From contig OX465281.1 in assembly GCA_949987705.1 (NCBI GenBank), forward strand, positions 26,768,942 through 26,832,941: a stretch of 64,000 nucleotides of DNA, in the 5' to 3' direction. Source of the DNA: Thereva unica (Eukaryota; Arthropoda; Insecta; Diptera; Therevidae). Shown in pieces: positions 44,601-59,600 of the stretch. The translations under genes and the position numbers were made by a program. The notes below the pieces were generated by a model. The model did not search any database, was not told the origin of the DNA, and worked only from the letters and a program-made list of their open reading frames with translations. How positions within the stretch are numbered: position 1 is the stretch's first letter; every line of letters starts with the position of its first letter.

Positions 44601-47600
44601 AAAGAAAGAAAAACATATCCTGAGCGATCAACGAAGTCAGCCTTCTGGCACTTTAATATTGGATGAAGAACTGATGGGTTTGGCGGTATCCATTCTTTTC
44701 TCTACTATTTTTCCCACCCATCCAAAGAGGGAGCTTTTAAATTTAGCTTCCTTCTATTCGTATATGGTACAATGACAGTTTTTGTGGGTTCATACCCAAG
44801 TTATTGCTCCGAAACCAGCTATGCACATAGGACAAGGCGACTTGCATGGGGTCTGAAATGGTGCCATAATGACCGTCGCTAATCGTTATGACGATATCGT
44901 CTGCTTTAAAGGTCCGGCTATTCAGGTCGGCAAGAAGTTCGTCTATTAGGATTGGCCATAAAAGCGGTGATAGGACGACCAGTTGTGGACAGCCGTTAGC
45001 AGCCATTACTGTAATAGATTAGCCATTCATCCCAGCAATCTGCAGCTGAGAAGTGGCGTGACCAATCTCGCAGTGGAGAGTTGAATGCCTTTAACCTCCG
45101 TCGTTTTCAAGATAAAGGAGGAGAGGCTGATCGGTCGATAGGGTTTTGCTTCCGTATTCGATCTTCCCGATTTAGGAATAAAGACTACTTTAGCCTCTCA
45201 CCAGCATCTTGAAATATGGGCCAGTTACCTCGAAATAATGGCAGCAGTATCGTTAAAATCTCTTCCAAGCCCCTCTGAAGGAGAGCCGGGAAGATGTGGC
45301 CCTTTCCAGCAGCCTTGAAAGGCTTGAAGGTGCTAATTGCCCACTCAACCTTACCCGTAGTGAAAATCCTGTTTGTCAGGCCTTTTTCCTATTGTAGGGC
45401 CAGTGGGCAAGTACTACTCTGATCCAGTGTTAGGTTCTAGGGCCAATCCAAGGTCAGTTGCTTGAGAACCCGCGAAATGAGTGCTAATTAATAGCTCCAT
45501 GGTATCCTTGGTGTTTTTTGTAAAGGACCCTTCAGGTGTCTGGAGGGAGATTATGCCATCAGAGTATTCCTTAGACAAGAATTTGTGGTTTCGCAGAAGA
45601 ACTTCTTTGAAAGGCTGTGCTGATCGTTTCCTGCAGATTGATAGACAAGGTTGAGATCGGCCTCAGTGATGGGATTATTACCAACGTGGCTGACTGCCAT
45701 GGAACCCTAAATGCTTCCGAGGGTATTGTAGAAGCTCTTAAATTAAACCTTATATGCATGTCTGTGAACCGACATTGATGGTTCACTCGAGACGTGCAAG
45801 TTCAGTATTCGGGTTAGAGGATCCCCCAACCACCAGCCCACAGAATGTAGGCACCCACCCACATTTGAACATACATACCTCTTCGATTTTTGGAGCAGGG
45901 TCCTGCAAGACTCAGATGGTAACCTCGAGGTTTTTGCTTCCTTGGTGATAGCAGCGGTTCACTGAGGCTTGGCTGTTATCCACCCCGGATTAGCAGTAAC
46001 CCCTAGGAACCTTGGCTATTCTAAGCTCTGTCCCAATTCGGCTATCACCTCCAGACGACTCCCATGCACCGCAAGTAGTCGTTCCTTGGTCAGGAGAGTC
46101 TCCGGATGGTCAGTCACGAGCCCACTCAATCTGCAACATTCTGTCATTTGGCAGAAGGTTGGATATGGAGCTTTTTTAGACTTCATTATTGGTGCGTCGG
46201 ACTTATTTAGTGAAGGCTTTGCAGCTTGCTTTTAAACCCGTATAGCTGGAGCCTTGTAATTATAGGCTGGGGAGAATCTAGAGGACCTAACCCTCTTCTT
46301 ATTAGGAAGAACGGCATCCCTCTCTTCCTTGGCGGCCACGCAAAGCCTAGCGGCATTGTAATTTTTTTGTGGAATAGTCTAAGCTTAGGTGTCACCCTTG
46401 GCGGATGGAAGGCTGCTGTGCAGCGACGAGGAGCAGCTCCAAAGATGAAGAGATTACTTCTTCGCCGCCCTGAATGGTTTATTTATACAGGAACCTCAGG
46501 AAACCAGCAACAATGCACAACCAATTCGAATCACCACCCGGGCCCCATCCAAGACGGAAATAGTAACCGCAATTCATGCGATGGCCAATGGTAAAGTAGC
46601 TGGGAAAGATGGCATCCCGCCAGAATTGTTGAAAGCCGACTCAAGCCTCATAGCAGATGCGCTTCAGCCAATCCTACAAATAGCATGGAACACCTGTACC
46701 TTTCCGGGGGATTGGACGGAAGGTATCATAGTCAAAATACCAAAAAAGGGGACCTAACAATATGCGACAACTGGAGAGGCATCTGTTTACTATCTACTGT
46801 AGGCAAAATTTTGTCCCATATATTACTATCTAGGATAAGTGAGGCAGTAGACCGAACGGTTAGGAGGCAGCAGGCCGGATTCAGGAAGGGCAGCTCATGT
46901 ATTGATCATATCAACACCTTACGAATAATAGTGGAGCAGTCTACTGAATTCCGATCCCCCCTTTACCTTGCTTTCGTAGATTATGAGAAAGCGTTCGACT
47001 CGGTCAATAGGAGCTTTATATGGCAGGCACTACGGCGATGTGGACTGCCTGATAAAATAATAGAATTGATAAAAGCCCTATATAACAATTCCAAATGCAG
47101 AGTCCTCCATAATGGAAAATTATCCGACAGCTTCGAGGTGAGCTCAGGAGTACGACAAGGATGCCTACTCTCGCCTTTACTATTTCTTATAGTAACAAAT
47201 GACATCCTTGTCGGCGCTCTAGATAGTAGAACAGGCGGCATACAATGGGGTTTGTTAGACCGCCTTAAGGATCTCGACTACGCAGATGATATCTGTTTGC
47301 TGGCCCACAGACACCAGGACCTCAAAAACATGATTAACAATTTAGCAACAGAAAGTAGTCCAGCAGGCTTAAGGCTAAATCCGACTAAAACTAAAGAAAT
47401 GCGGATAAATGCAAACACCATTGAACGGACTGCTGAATAACCGTGACGTGGAACTGGTCGATAAATTCTGCTACCTCGGTAGTTTTATTACCGAAAATGG
47501 CGGTGCAGAAGAAGATGTCAGTTCCAGAATAAATAAAGCACGAGGCGCATATGCATGCCTGTCCCGCATATGGAGATCAACGGAGATCTCAACTAACACC

Positions 47601-50600
47601 AAATTGCGGCTGTTCAACTCCAACGTGAAGGCTTTACTTTTGTACGGTTGCGAAACATGGAAAGTCACCCAATTCATCACAGGGCGCCTACAAGTCTTCA
47701 TCAACAGATGCCTTCGTCGTATCCTAAAAATCCGCTGGCAAGATAGAATTTCAAACGAAGAACTATGGCGCCGTGCTGGCCAAGAAAGGATAGACGACCA
47801 AATCAGGCGAAGGAAATGGAATTGGGTTGGCCACACCTTGCGACGCAAAAACGAAAATCTAGCCAAACAGGCCCTTGACTGGAATCCGCAAGGATCCCGT
47901 CGAGTAGGACGACCTAGAACAACGTGGAGGAGAACCCTACTAGCAGAAGCCGCAACAACTGGGAGATCCTGGTCGGAGCTGAGAGCTGTCGCGCAAAACA
48001 GAGTCCGCTGGAGGGCAACTGTTTCCGCCCTATGTCCCATGAGGGATTAAAGGAGCGCAATGATGATGATGAGGTGTCACCCTTTATACTACCAGTCCGT
48101 CATGTCGTTTACTTCATGGTGCAATGTCTGGTAGTAAGCTTAGCTCAAGGCTAGAGAAAGGATATGTTAGATTAAGGGTATGAGAGTAGCCAGCTTCTAG
48201 AAATCGCCTAAAGGGGTTTCGGGCTGCACCACCCTGTTTTCTTGAAGCGGTCGTATCTGCAAGCCGTCTTTCCGGAGCAAAAGGTGTCCGCGCTTCCGAT
48301 CTTCGTCCGATGATTGAGTGATCTCAGCCTACTTTACGGCGGTTTACGGGCTCAGACTGCCCTTATGGATCAGCAACGTCCAACTGGCCTTGTAGGTCGA
48401 CCTGTCCCCCATGGTGTCCCTAAAAGTGGTTGGAGCGTTGAGAGGTGCTCCATCCTTATTAGTTTTTTAGGTATTTAAAATTGATCCCGCGAGTTGCGCG
48501 AGAAAGGACAGGCATTCGCATTGCATGAGAAGACCTAAGGTCGCCTTATACCCGGAGTCCATCATTAGTAGTAGACTCACGCAGTACCATTTATACCTTA
48601 AGCTCGATTGTTTGCACTTTCGGATTGCGTGCATCCAACTTAGTCAGGGCGTCCTTACAGGTCCACGCAATGCTTACCACCACAGGATGTTTGTTTCTCG
48701 GGACGACCTTGCTTGACCAAACAAGTGTGAGTGATAAATCTGAAGGAGTTCAAGAGGTCAGCCTTACAAATCTGCGTTAGTGAGTTGCTAATAGTACAAT
48801 AGGTGTATGTGGCGTATGGTGGCGGTACTCTTGCACTTGAATCTGAAAGGTGGGTGATAAATTCTGACATTTAAAATGACACAGTTTCGCTTTTAAACTC
48901 CCTAAAAACTTTCGGTATACAGCAATTTTCTTAAATTTGATTTCGGTTTGACTTTGATACATTAAAACGCTTGGAATTGCGTGTTTGTGGAGTTTAAAAG
49001 TTCGTGGGAAGTTCGATATATAATAGGCATTAAATTTCACTGCTTCTGGTGAATGGACAATTTTCATTCCTCGAAAACTTTTAACTATTTTACGAAATTA
49101 TTCAACTGCCAATTAAATAAATTACCCAAGAAGCAAACATTGAAGTAAATAGGACATGACCAACGACTTCTCTGGATATTTGCTTACCTTGGTACCTGAC
49201 TGCAGCCCTCGTACACGTCTCTCTTTCACGATAGATCAATAATTTTTTCTCTGCTTTACTTTCATATTGCAGCTGGCTCCCCGTTAATCTACAGTCCTGC
49301 ACCGCGAGGCACCTGCACCAATTGCTGCCCGATACGGGAGGCGCGAGACATAAAGTTCCTCCTCTACACCAGGTGAGTGTCCAATGAATGCCCATCGACA
49401 GCATTTTAATCTTGAATAGTTGCAACTTTGATTAGGAGGAATCCCACAGAAGCGGATAACATCTACCTAACGGACGTGAAAGGCCTCCACAGCAGCAATT
49501 TCAATATGTCCGAACCGTTAGTGCTGTACATGCACGGATTTTCTGAACACGCACCCGGCGGCGAGGGCCAGAGCAGCCAGGAAATACGTGACGGTAAGTT
49601 GTAAGCATAACTGGCATATATCGTCGGGCTTCATCTGCACTGTTGTTAGCTGGACGTGATCCCATCACTCGGGATTGATTTTCCTTGTTCTCCGCTTTTA
49701 ATCCGCACCGCTTTTGGTGGTGTTCTTCTACAGCGGAGCGCGGGTGGGGCTCTATCAGTGTCACAAGTCACCATTTCCCAACTGGATCATTATTCTTTTG
49801 ACACTATGTTTTCTGTTCTTCATGTCTTGTTTTTTCTGGCTCCTTTCAGCTTTTCTAGGCGTCGGAAATTACAACGTCATCCTTGTTGATTGGAGTCCAT
49901 TAACGTCGCTGCCATGGTACACAAACTCTGTCCAGAACATGCCCAAAGTTTCCAGGTACATCGCCAGGTTTCTGCGATTTTTGATTAATGAGGGACTTCC
50001 GGTTAAGCGGATCCATGTTATTGGATTCAGTCTGGGCGCTGAGGTGGCCGGCTTCGCTGGGCAACAGCTGCAGGAGTGGGGCATTATGCTGCCCAGGATT
50101 ACAGGTAAGCTAATGATATTTGCAGAGTGATAGGCGCTCGCTATTTCAGGATCGATTGCTTAGCATTTGGCTGTGTTGGATTAGATTAATGAGTGATGAA
50201 GCGGATGATTGGAAAAAGGAGAGCCGGAGAGAGAGAAGTGATGATAATTGTATTGATTCTTGGGGCAAAGAGAACAGAGAAAATGCTTCGATGATTTTTG
50301 TAAAATGTTTTGCGATCCTTATTAAATTAGTTTTGTTTGCGTGTTGGCTTAGTGCGGATTATTTTCTAAGTAGGCAGCAACATATTTTGTTGTTTGGTTT
50401 GGTGTCGAAGTAATGAGAAGAGTTTTGGCACTTGATTGAAATAGGAGATGTCTGGTTCGAACGTATCATCACTCAAAGTGAGGTTAAGAAGGCTGACTTT
50501 AAGTATGAGTATATCTTAATTGAATATTGTAATTTTATAGAATAAGCTTAACTCGAAAAAAATCTCGCCAGCTTCCCTGGTTAACAATGGGTACCTTGGG

Positions 50601-53600
50601 TCCTCTGGGGAAGCTTCCATAGCGGATGGTGCACCCCATAGCGGATGGTACAGACCAATACTCATAGCCCCCTCGGTCCTCTCGTATCCGCCTATTCGCG
50701 TGGACGATAGTTTTTGATCCGTAGTCCTTCGTGTCGTTGGACTCGTTTTGCTGCCATTCTACTATTCACCATTCCATTCTACTATTCACCACCTTGGACA
50801 CTCTGGTGAACCTCTATCGACGAAGTGTCTCCTTGCGATGCACCGGGTTACGTCAAATGCAATGTGATATTGTTGGAGGTTGCACCCGATGAATCAGAAG
50901 GTGATATTATTCGAGATTGATTGTGTCGAGGATTATAGTGGCGCCGAAGGGGAAAATATGTGTATGTATATTGTGTTCTTCCAGGTTCGTGCACCTGAAG
51001 ATTGCCCTCCGGGAGGTCTACCAACGACTGGAGAGAACGCCCGGCGGACCTTTCTAGAATAACTTTTTTCTAAACTTTTGTCTTTTTTATTCCATTCCCG
51101 GTTCTACCATTGCCACTATTGATTAGATTGAGCCCGGTTAAGTCAGTATAGAGAACATGGGAGTCTTTATTTAAGGGTCGTGGATCGAGCCACACGTTTA
51201 CCTAAACTGTCGGTATTGTGGCACCCGCGGTTGTAGCGGCAGCCCTATCCCCTTCTCGAAATGTACATTGTAGCCACTATAAAACCACGAAAAAATAACA
51301 TAGAATGAAGTTTTCTTGGGGAATGAGTAAAAAATAATGATGCCATACTTAAAAGTGGAAATAAAGAGTAATTCGAGGAATAGAGGAATTCTCTCATTAT
51401 TGGATCCAGAAAACCATTTCATTCTTTTGGTTTTTATATTAAATGAGGTTAATGACTCCAACGTTAAGGCAGTTCTTTTGTAGGGTTGCGAAATATGGAA
51501 AGTGACCCAATTCATCATAGGGCGCCTACAAGTTTTCATCAACAGATGCCTGAGACGTATCCTAAAAATTCGCTGGCAAGATAGAATTTTTAATGAAGAG
51601 CTATGGCGCCGTGTCGGCCAAGAAAGGATAGGCGACCAAATCAGGCGAAGGAAATAATGGTGTGGATTGGCTACACCTTGCGACGCGAAAATGAGAATCT
51701 AGCCAAACAGGTCCTCGACTGGAAGGTGCAAGTTGAGCGTCGAGCTGGAAAACCTAGAACAACGTGAAGGAGAACTCTATTTGCAGAGGCCGTAACAAAT
51801 GAGAGATCCTGGACGGAGCTTAGAGCTGTCGCACAAAAAGAGTCCGCTAAAGGGCAACTGTTTCCGCCTGAGGGATTAAATTGGAATAAGTCAAGTAAGT
51901 TACATGAGGGAAACCTTAAATGAATGGTGCTACCTAGTCCCTTCGCTGCCTGGTGGTATGGCGTAGTGTGTATCCTTTTTGTTCCCATCATGTTGGTTAG
52001 GGCTTTGAATAGGGCGGACTAAAACTGGGATCCCTGGTCTGAAATAATTGTCTTGGGAGATCCATATTGCGAGATTCAGTTGGTGTAAAGTGCAGTGGTT
52101 GTTTCATTTCTCTTATAGTGAGAGGTCTTGAGTCCAGACGCCTCCCTCGAATCTGCATACATGTACGATATGTTTTGTTCCACTCTTCTCTATTCCAAGG
52201 GTTTTTCTGACTGCCACACTTATTTGCAATTGACGCCATCTATTGGGAAATTGCCACGAACTCTTTCGCAGAACTTATTTAAAATATTTTCCTTGTTTTT
52301 AATGACTTTTAATTGTTGAAAAAAGTCATTTTTTATTAAAGGATGCCTTTAACACTTGATTTATTAAATGACTACGAAAATCACCTCAAAAATCCTGTTT
52401 TTCACAGATCGTAAAATCATTTTATCCAAATAATTTCCTAGTCCAGAACAGGTAAAAAAAAGTTCCAAAATAAGGCCAGAAATTAATTTCCTACGAGCGG
52501 GGGTGCAAATAAAAATAAGCCCTGAAACTGAAGTGCTCCAAAGATTATCGTCCTCGTCCATTAATTGTGTTTGATCAAAATAAATGTTTCATCGATTTAG
52601 GGCAATTTGCCCGGTGTGTATTTAGGTAACGTGTACAACTTCATTACTGAAATTATCCTGTCAATGGACAGGAGTTTCACTATCATAAATGTGCCCTGGA
52701 CGTTGTCCCTTCAATTTTGGGGGCTTTTACCAGGGCTTACGAGGTTATTTACCCTAGAGGGATACTCGAATAGTAAATTTGTCATCTTAAGATAACAAAA
52801 TGGCCTCCTATAAGTAAGAAACTTTTGTTTGCAGTGAAATTATATCAATTTGCAAATTTAATCGTGTTATTTTTGGCTGTGTTTGTGTGAGCAGTAATTG
52901 TGGGTTATCGAGAAAATAGATACAAAAAATGGCTGCTTTTAATTATAGATTCTTGAACTTACTTCAACCCACCCCAAAACCTCGTCACAGTTACTCTAAC
53001 AGAACCCAACCATTGCCGGTCTACAATTAAATATCCACGCAACACGCGTAACGCATCATAATCCCCATGATGTTCGAAGACAGACGCCTCCTCCAAAAAA
53101 AATTGTAGTACTATTGACAAATCTTCCGTTGTCGTGCCTCCTCCATCATGTCTAAGTGGCCACTCTGTAAGTAGTACATGACGACAATCAATTATCGGAA
53201 TCACTTGGCCGTAAATTTTAAATTGAGGAAAATCGATCATTCGGATTGAGAAGCCACACATAAAACTTCAAAGCGTAACCGTCTTCGTGCTTCGTTCCTT
53301 GGTTTACGACCTTTCTTCTGAACACCACCTCTGCACACGACGAAGAAGTTGGTGAGCTGTTCTCGGTCTGTCGTCTGTCAATTGTTCGGGCGGCTGGGAG
53401 CACATCTCTATGAAATGAGCTCACCAAAGTCGACAGTCGAAAGTTCAATAAACAAGAATCGGCGATGCTTTGTCAATCGTTTTAAGACGGATTATCTTTC
53501 CCGAGGAGGATTGTTTAACCATCGGCGGCCATTTGCGATTGGGAACAGGACAAACTTTCCGTGACTTGATGTGTTGTTGATGTTTATGTTCTCCGGTGTC

Positions 53601-56600
53601 GGTTCTTGTTGGTAAGAAGTTGGATTTTTTGTTTGATTTTTCGAATTTTATGATTGATTTTTGTCAGCGGCTTAAATTCGAGATGATATCTGAGACTTAA
53701 CCGCGTTTTACAAGTTTGTATACTTTATTTGTTCTTTGTTAAAGGTAAAGACAAACAATTTTACAGATAGTACACTGCAATACTAAAAAGTAAAAAGTTA
53801 CTCCTTAAAAACATTGCACTAATGATATTTTTTAATGATGCTCCCATGAAAATGACATTACTTCTACTAAAGGGGTTTCCAACAACAGGTGTCATTTTAA
53901 ATTTCGCGCCATTTTTGAATTGTCAACATACAACGGTCAGTACAATGACATTTGACAAGTAAAAGGAGGTTTATGGATCCATAACGCAATCGCAGTCTGA
54001 AATAGTGAAAATTCAATACAAAATTGGTGGTGGTTAATCAATAAATTCGATCGCCTCAGAAATGAGATCGATGTGAAAACAATAATTTGTGCTCGTCCGG
54101 CCAGGTTGATGCTGAAAATAGCATGTGGGGCTCGGAAAATATAAGATAAATAGTTGTATAACCTCTTAAATCACAACGGGTAACAGTTTGGTACAATTTT
54201 TTTGGCTGGTGATGTACATAATCGGGCCATTTGGGTTCGATCGCTCCAGTGAGTAGGTTGTTTTACCGAATGATGTTGTCTTCATTCTTCTTCTTTCAGT
54301 GTGAAATGTGAAATGTGACGATGCTTATTTTCACCAGGAGGGCGCCACCTGTTACACATCTCGTAAAACAATGGCTCTATTGCACGAAAAATTTCCTGAA
54401 GGTGTGAGTTCTAGAAATGGAGTCTTCAATTAGTCGCCAAGATCGTGCGATCCAACACTTTTTGACTTTTTTTTGAAGCTAAGTCAAAAATAATGTCTAC
54501 GCCAATTCTTCAGCAACGATTTAAACACTCAACGATAATATTAGAGCTGCTATTGGTGAAATACAGCTGCTACAATACACAGTTTCATCAAAGATTAACT
54601 GTTTGTAAAAAAGGCCGAAGCGGACATTTGCCAGATATTGTGTTCCATTATTAACTTTCGAAGTAACTTTTGTGTGAGGTTAATAGCCTCATCCGCGACC
54701 ACGGCAACGAAAAGGGCAAAACGATTTAAGAATTTTCTCATGGAATGTTCGAACTCTGTGCAGATCTCCAGTTACGCAGCATCTAGCCGATATCCTGTTA
54801 AAGTATAGAGCTGACATCAGCGGCATTCAGGAGATGCGATGGACAGGGAATGGTGTTTTTCAAAAACCTGAGTATGATGTGCATTATACCTGTCATCCAA
54901 AACACCATATGCTTGGAATAGGTTTTTTAGTCAGCAAAATAATGAAGCCTATCATTAACGACTTTAAAGCAATAAACGAAAGGCTATGCATCCTTTGTGT
55001 GCGAGTAAAATTTAAGAACATCTGCCTCATAAACCATCACGCACCTATAGAAGAGTCCACGGACGATGAAGGAAAAGAATTGTTCGAAGTAGTTGAACGG
55101 GAACTCAATGCCGGCCACACGTATCATCCTGGGAGATCTGAACACAGGTAATATGTCGGGACTCACAGCTTGAATAAGAAAACAGATGACAATTGACAAG
55201 GACTTATAGAGATAGTAGCAATTAAGAACTTGGTCGTTGCAAGCATACAGAATTTTGCGTAAAGATACCCATAAGGCAATGGAATCACTCGCAACCAAAT
55301 AGATCATGTGTTGATAGGCCGCCGGGCTTCTTGACGGTACGAACATACCGACTTCGACTCGAATCACTATCTCTTTGTTATGGTGCTGCGACAGCGCATT
55401 ACAATGCTGAAAAGCCTTGTATCCGCTGATCAGGTTTGAATCAACACAGCTGCTCTACGCAATCAAATGCCCAGAAATAGCTACGGCCATGAGTTAGAGC
55501 TTGCGCTCGGTAAGCGATTCAAGAATTAATTGGGCAAGGGAGCCTCGGTAGTCTAGGGAGTAAGGCGCCTGGGTACCATCCAAAAGGTCCCAGGTTCGAA
55601 TCCCGGCAGCACCACGGTCCTTCGCTTTTCCCACTTTCCCCACCTTCATAACTTTCCTTCTTTCCTCTTTACATTCCTGATTCCTCCTGTCATAGCCTTC
55701 ACTGGCCCTTCCCCGCTCCACCAGTTGTTTCTCGATGCTCCGATGTTAGAGTCGCGATAGTAATTGTTGGTAATTGGTATAAAGGCCGACTATAGTCTGT
55801 CAAGCTACTTATAGGTACTCACATGATCTTTTAGGTACTCACATGAATCCGAGAAAGCAGAAAGTACTCTTACCACTTAGCTGTGTTCGAGAGGAAAATC
55901 CTTTGGACCAATGACCCGAATAATGTTGGCTTCCAATTCCTCAATCGTAGCCGGCTTATCCATATAGACTTTAGACTTTACGTAGCCCCAAAGGAAAATG
56001 TCTATCATATGATCTAGGCAGCCAATTCAACGGGGTCCTAAGGGTGAAATAAACTGAACTCGGACTACGGGCTGAACTCGAATAGAGGTTAGATCACTGA
56101 TAGGCTCCCTAAATTCCTCAGGATGGTTTTAGACATTAGCCACAATCAATCTAACACCCTAAATCAAAACAGCGCCCCAAAGCCCTAATTAGGACCCTGG
56201 TCTCAGTGAAGGCAATCCTATAACTAACCCAACATGATGGTAAAGGAACCTTTCACAATTTGGGTCCAATTCAAATTATTTGGCCGTATTCTCGTTTTCG
56301 AGTGCCGTGACAGATGTCACTTCGACCCTCAATTGGTATTCTCATTGTCAATCTAAGTGACACCTAGCGACTAGATCGACAAATGTCGAATTCGAATTGT
56401 CACTAGGTGGAAGTGTGAAGTGACAATTTCGTCGATACGTTTGTAGGTGTCGACAGTTCTATTTTTAGCAAAATGCAAGCAGAAAAAAGGCAAAATATTC
56501 CAAAAAATTATAGAAATGTGTTTCATTTCACAACGTTTCTCGTAGCCCTGTCACTCGCCAACGAGAATACCACATTCAAAGTGTCGTGACACCGCCTAAG

Positions 56601-59600
56601 ATAACACTTGGGTGATTGGAGAACGAGAATAAGGCTGATTATTCCATTTAACGGTATTTAGCCAAAATATCAAATCAAACGCTTGCAGTATATTACATCT
56701 GTCAGAAATAGCAGATGAAGAGGTAATATTGCTCTGTGGCTGCAACTACCGGTGAAGTATTGAACAAAATAATTTTCAATGTACCGAAAGTTTCAGGTAA
56801 ACTTTCTAGTTTAAGGCATTATAAATCCAAAAAATATTCAAATCCATTCATTGTACCTTGATTCCGTAATTTTTCATAGACTTCTACCTTCGCAGTGCAC
56901 AAAAAACATACTTGATTATTCCATTAACATAAAAAAACTCTCTCAATATCAAACAATTTCTGTCGATTCTATTTACACCTAGACTAATGTGAATCCTATT
57001 TATAATATGTCGAGATATTGATTTGTGCGATCCGCTTTTAAATTATGCAGAGCCACGCCAGAACCTGGATAATTTCGAAATAAATTTCCCGCTGATTCGT
57101 GCATGAACACCACTCAAGTGTAACATATTTACAGGCTCCTAGAAATTGCATTCAGCAGAAACATTAATGAACAGCGAAAAGCGAAACTTCGACAATGTTC
57201 AATTTCCTTTTTTCCTATGGGCGTCGTTCGTTAGTTGTTTTTTTGCGATATACCTATATATTTGCACAGGTGACATTTCAAGGTTTTTTCAGGGAAAAAT
57301 TGTTTTTGATTCTATGCTGTTATGTTTTTGTTTGCTATCAATAATTAAAAATATACAAGTGGGTTTTTGTGTCGAAGGACTTGGTACTAATTGCGTGCCT
57401 GTAGCGGGCTGCATTTGGAAAAGTAAAATTTTTACTTGGGCGTACGTAGGCCTGTTTAATGCTAAGCGCGGGCCAGTCTTAGGCGTTCCGTGCATGTTTC
57501 TGTTATTTTAAGACATTTTTATTACCAGAAGTAATAAAAGGGTAATAAAATAAAGAATCCCAGTCAGATATCTCACAAATAGCTTAAGATCGGCCTTGTT
57601 TAGAATGATGCAAAGGGTCGTTCTAGCTTTTCAGCCTGTCGAAAACCTGGGACTTTGAAATTTGAAGGTTATCCCTTATATGAAAGGGGATCGATATCAA
57701 ATTGCAAGATTTAGCATGTCGGTGACGCGAAACCATAAATTTTTCCCCTATCAAAAATCGCTCAACGCGCCTAAAGAAGCTTTCACTTCAAAAACAAAGC
57801 TCAATCACTGTTTTACTGTAATGCCGAACCAAACAGTTATTTCGAGAGGCTCAATGGCTCGTGAATTTTACCTGCACTAGAAACGCAAAATTTTGCTATT
57901 AAAATAACTACATAAGTGGAAATGGGCTTTGTCGTTCATTACGAGCCTCTTCTTGCACTAGGTTTAAAGCTGCCTACACACTTTCAGGTTAACTGCGCAG
58001 CTTATCACGTGTGACCTGGAGTTTTGAACTATTTTCACTCAGTCCTCAGACCTGAGTTTCTGGACCCTCTTTTGCTCCGATAAATTGCGCAGGTCCGTCA
58101 GTTTATCGTTCAATTCTCCCATCAAAAATCAACAAAACTGACGAGACCCGTACAACGAACTGACGAACCCACACATTCAGTTCAGTTAATTGCACAGCTT
58201 TTTACACAGTTCAACTGCGCAGTTTAAATTGAGAGCAATTGACGGTCAGCAGGCAGTAATTTATGAACGGTTAGCACTTTGTAAAGGAGCATCTTCAGTG
58301 TTCAATTCGACGCAACGAACATCTGATGATGATTGTGTGGATCGTTGTGTCGTCGATGTTTATGGACTCTCTCGGACGCCATCGGTCACAATAGCGATAT
58401 TCTCGGTCGAACGACAAATACTGCCGGTTACTTCTTGCAACATCTCTAGTGGACTCAATTGCAAGAGACGTTCAGCCAAACGCTTAAATGTTGGCGCACA
58501 AGGCTCACGCTGCGTTAAAACAACAGACCGGAAATTGGTCAGTAACAATAATTCCGCGTTCTTTAGATGTTTATCGGTTCATTGGTTATTGTGAACTAAT
58601 TCTCTATCTGTCATAAATTTCCAAGTGACATTTGACAATGACATTTGACGCCATTTGCAAAAATTGGCACTTTTACACGCAGGTCTCAAAGACATCTATT
58701 TCAGTCGGGGTAACGCTTAGCGTCAGGCGAGATATTTAGACGGCAACGATAAGACAATTTTCAGTTTTTAGTCAGTTAATTCGTGGGGAACACATGCTCT
58801 AAGTTATTGAGAAAATGGAATTGACTGAAGATAACTAGGTGACTAGGTGGCATTGAGTAAAGTGTTAACTAGGATATAATTAACGAAGCTCTGTAGCTCC
58901 TTTTTACGCTGACGCATTTAAAATATTTGACAAAAGCGTTAGCTATAAAGCGGAATTTAAAAGAATCCATCACTACATCAACAGCACACAAGAAAGTACA
59001 AAGTGCCTTCAATGTGGCTTCAATGGATATGAAATCGCTTATTCCACCCACTTATAAAAATCCTTGCGTTTTTAAACCTCCATCAACACCTTAAACATCT
59101 CTTTAAGCTTTTCCGTACAATGCTTTTATTGCCCACTTTTTATTTTCCGCCATTACTCATACTTCCATCCCCTCTCCACCGCCAATCCGAAATCGACGCG
59201 GAGCAAAATTATAGCACCGAAGAGTATCGCCCGACCGCCATCATTCTGTTCATTCTCCCTTCAAAGACCGAAATATAATTCCATTCCGGATCAGGCCGAG
59301 TACAATAAAAATTCTGTCTTTCAAGGAGTTGATTAGTTCTTATCAAGATCCTTGGACGACGTCCTTTCGCACAACACCACCAACAACACAACAACAGCGA
59401 TGAAAATTCCCCTGGCACAGAGCCTTGAAAATTTCCTTTTGGGCTTTTGATGGTGTGTGCATATCACGTTTGATGCGCATCATCAGCCACATTTTCTGAC
59501 AGTTCTCCGCCATTGTATTCCCCCGTCAGTCGTCGTCCTGTGACTTGAGCAGGTTTATTAGCATATCTCGGAACGGAGTAGAAATCACAAGCACAAGGAT

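Noticed and set aside
55539..55612. tRNA gene
   Set aside because: A and B boxes are present, but the stems do not pair and the sequence continues into a body repeated elsewhere; it is the head of a SINE.
57146..57511. 121-codon hydrophobic frame
   Set aside because: Composition is that of AT-rich intron, with no motif, signal of splicing or conservation visible.
58190..58594. 134-codon plus-strand frame
   Set aside because: No domain; the opposite strand is equally open, and nothing ties it to the lipase gene. Possibly mobile-element debris.
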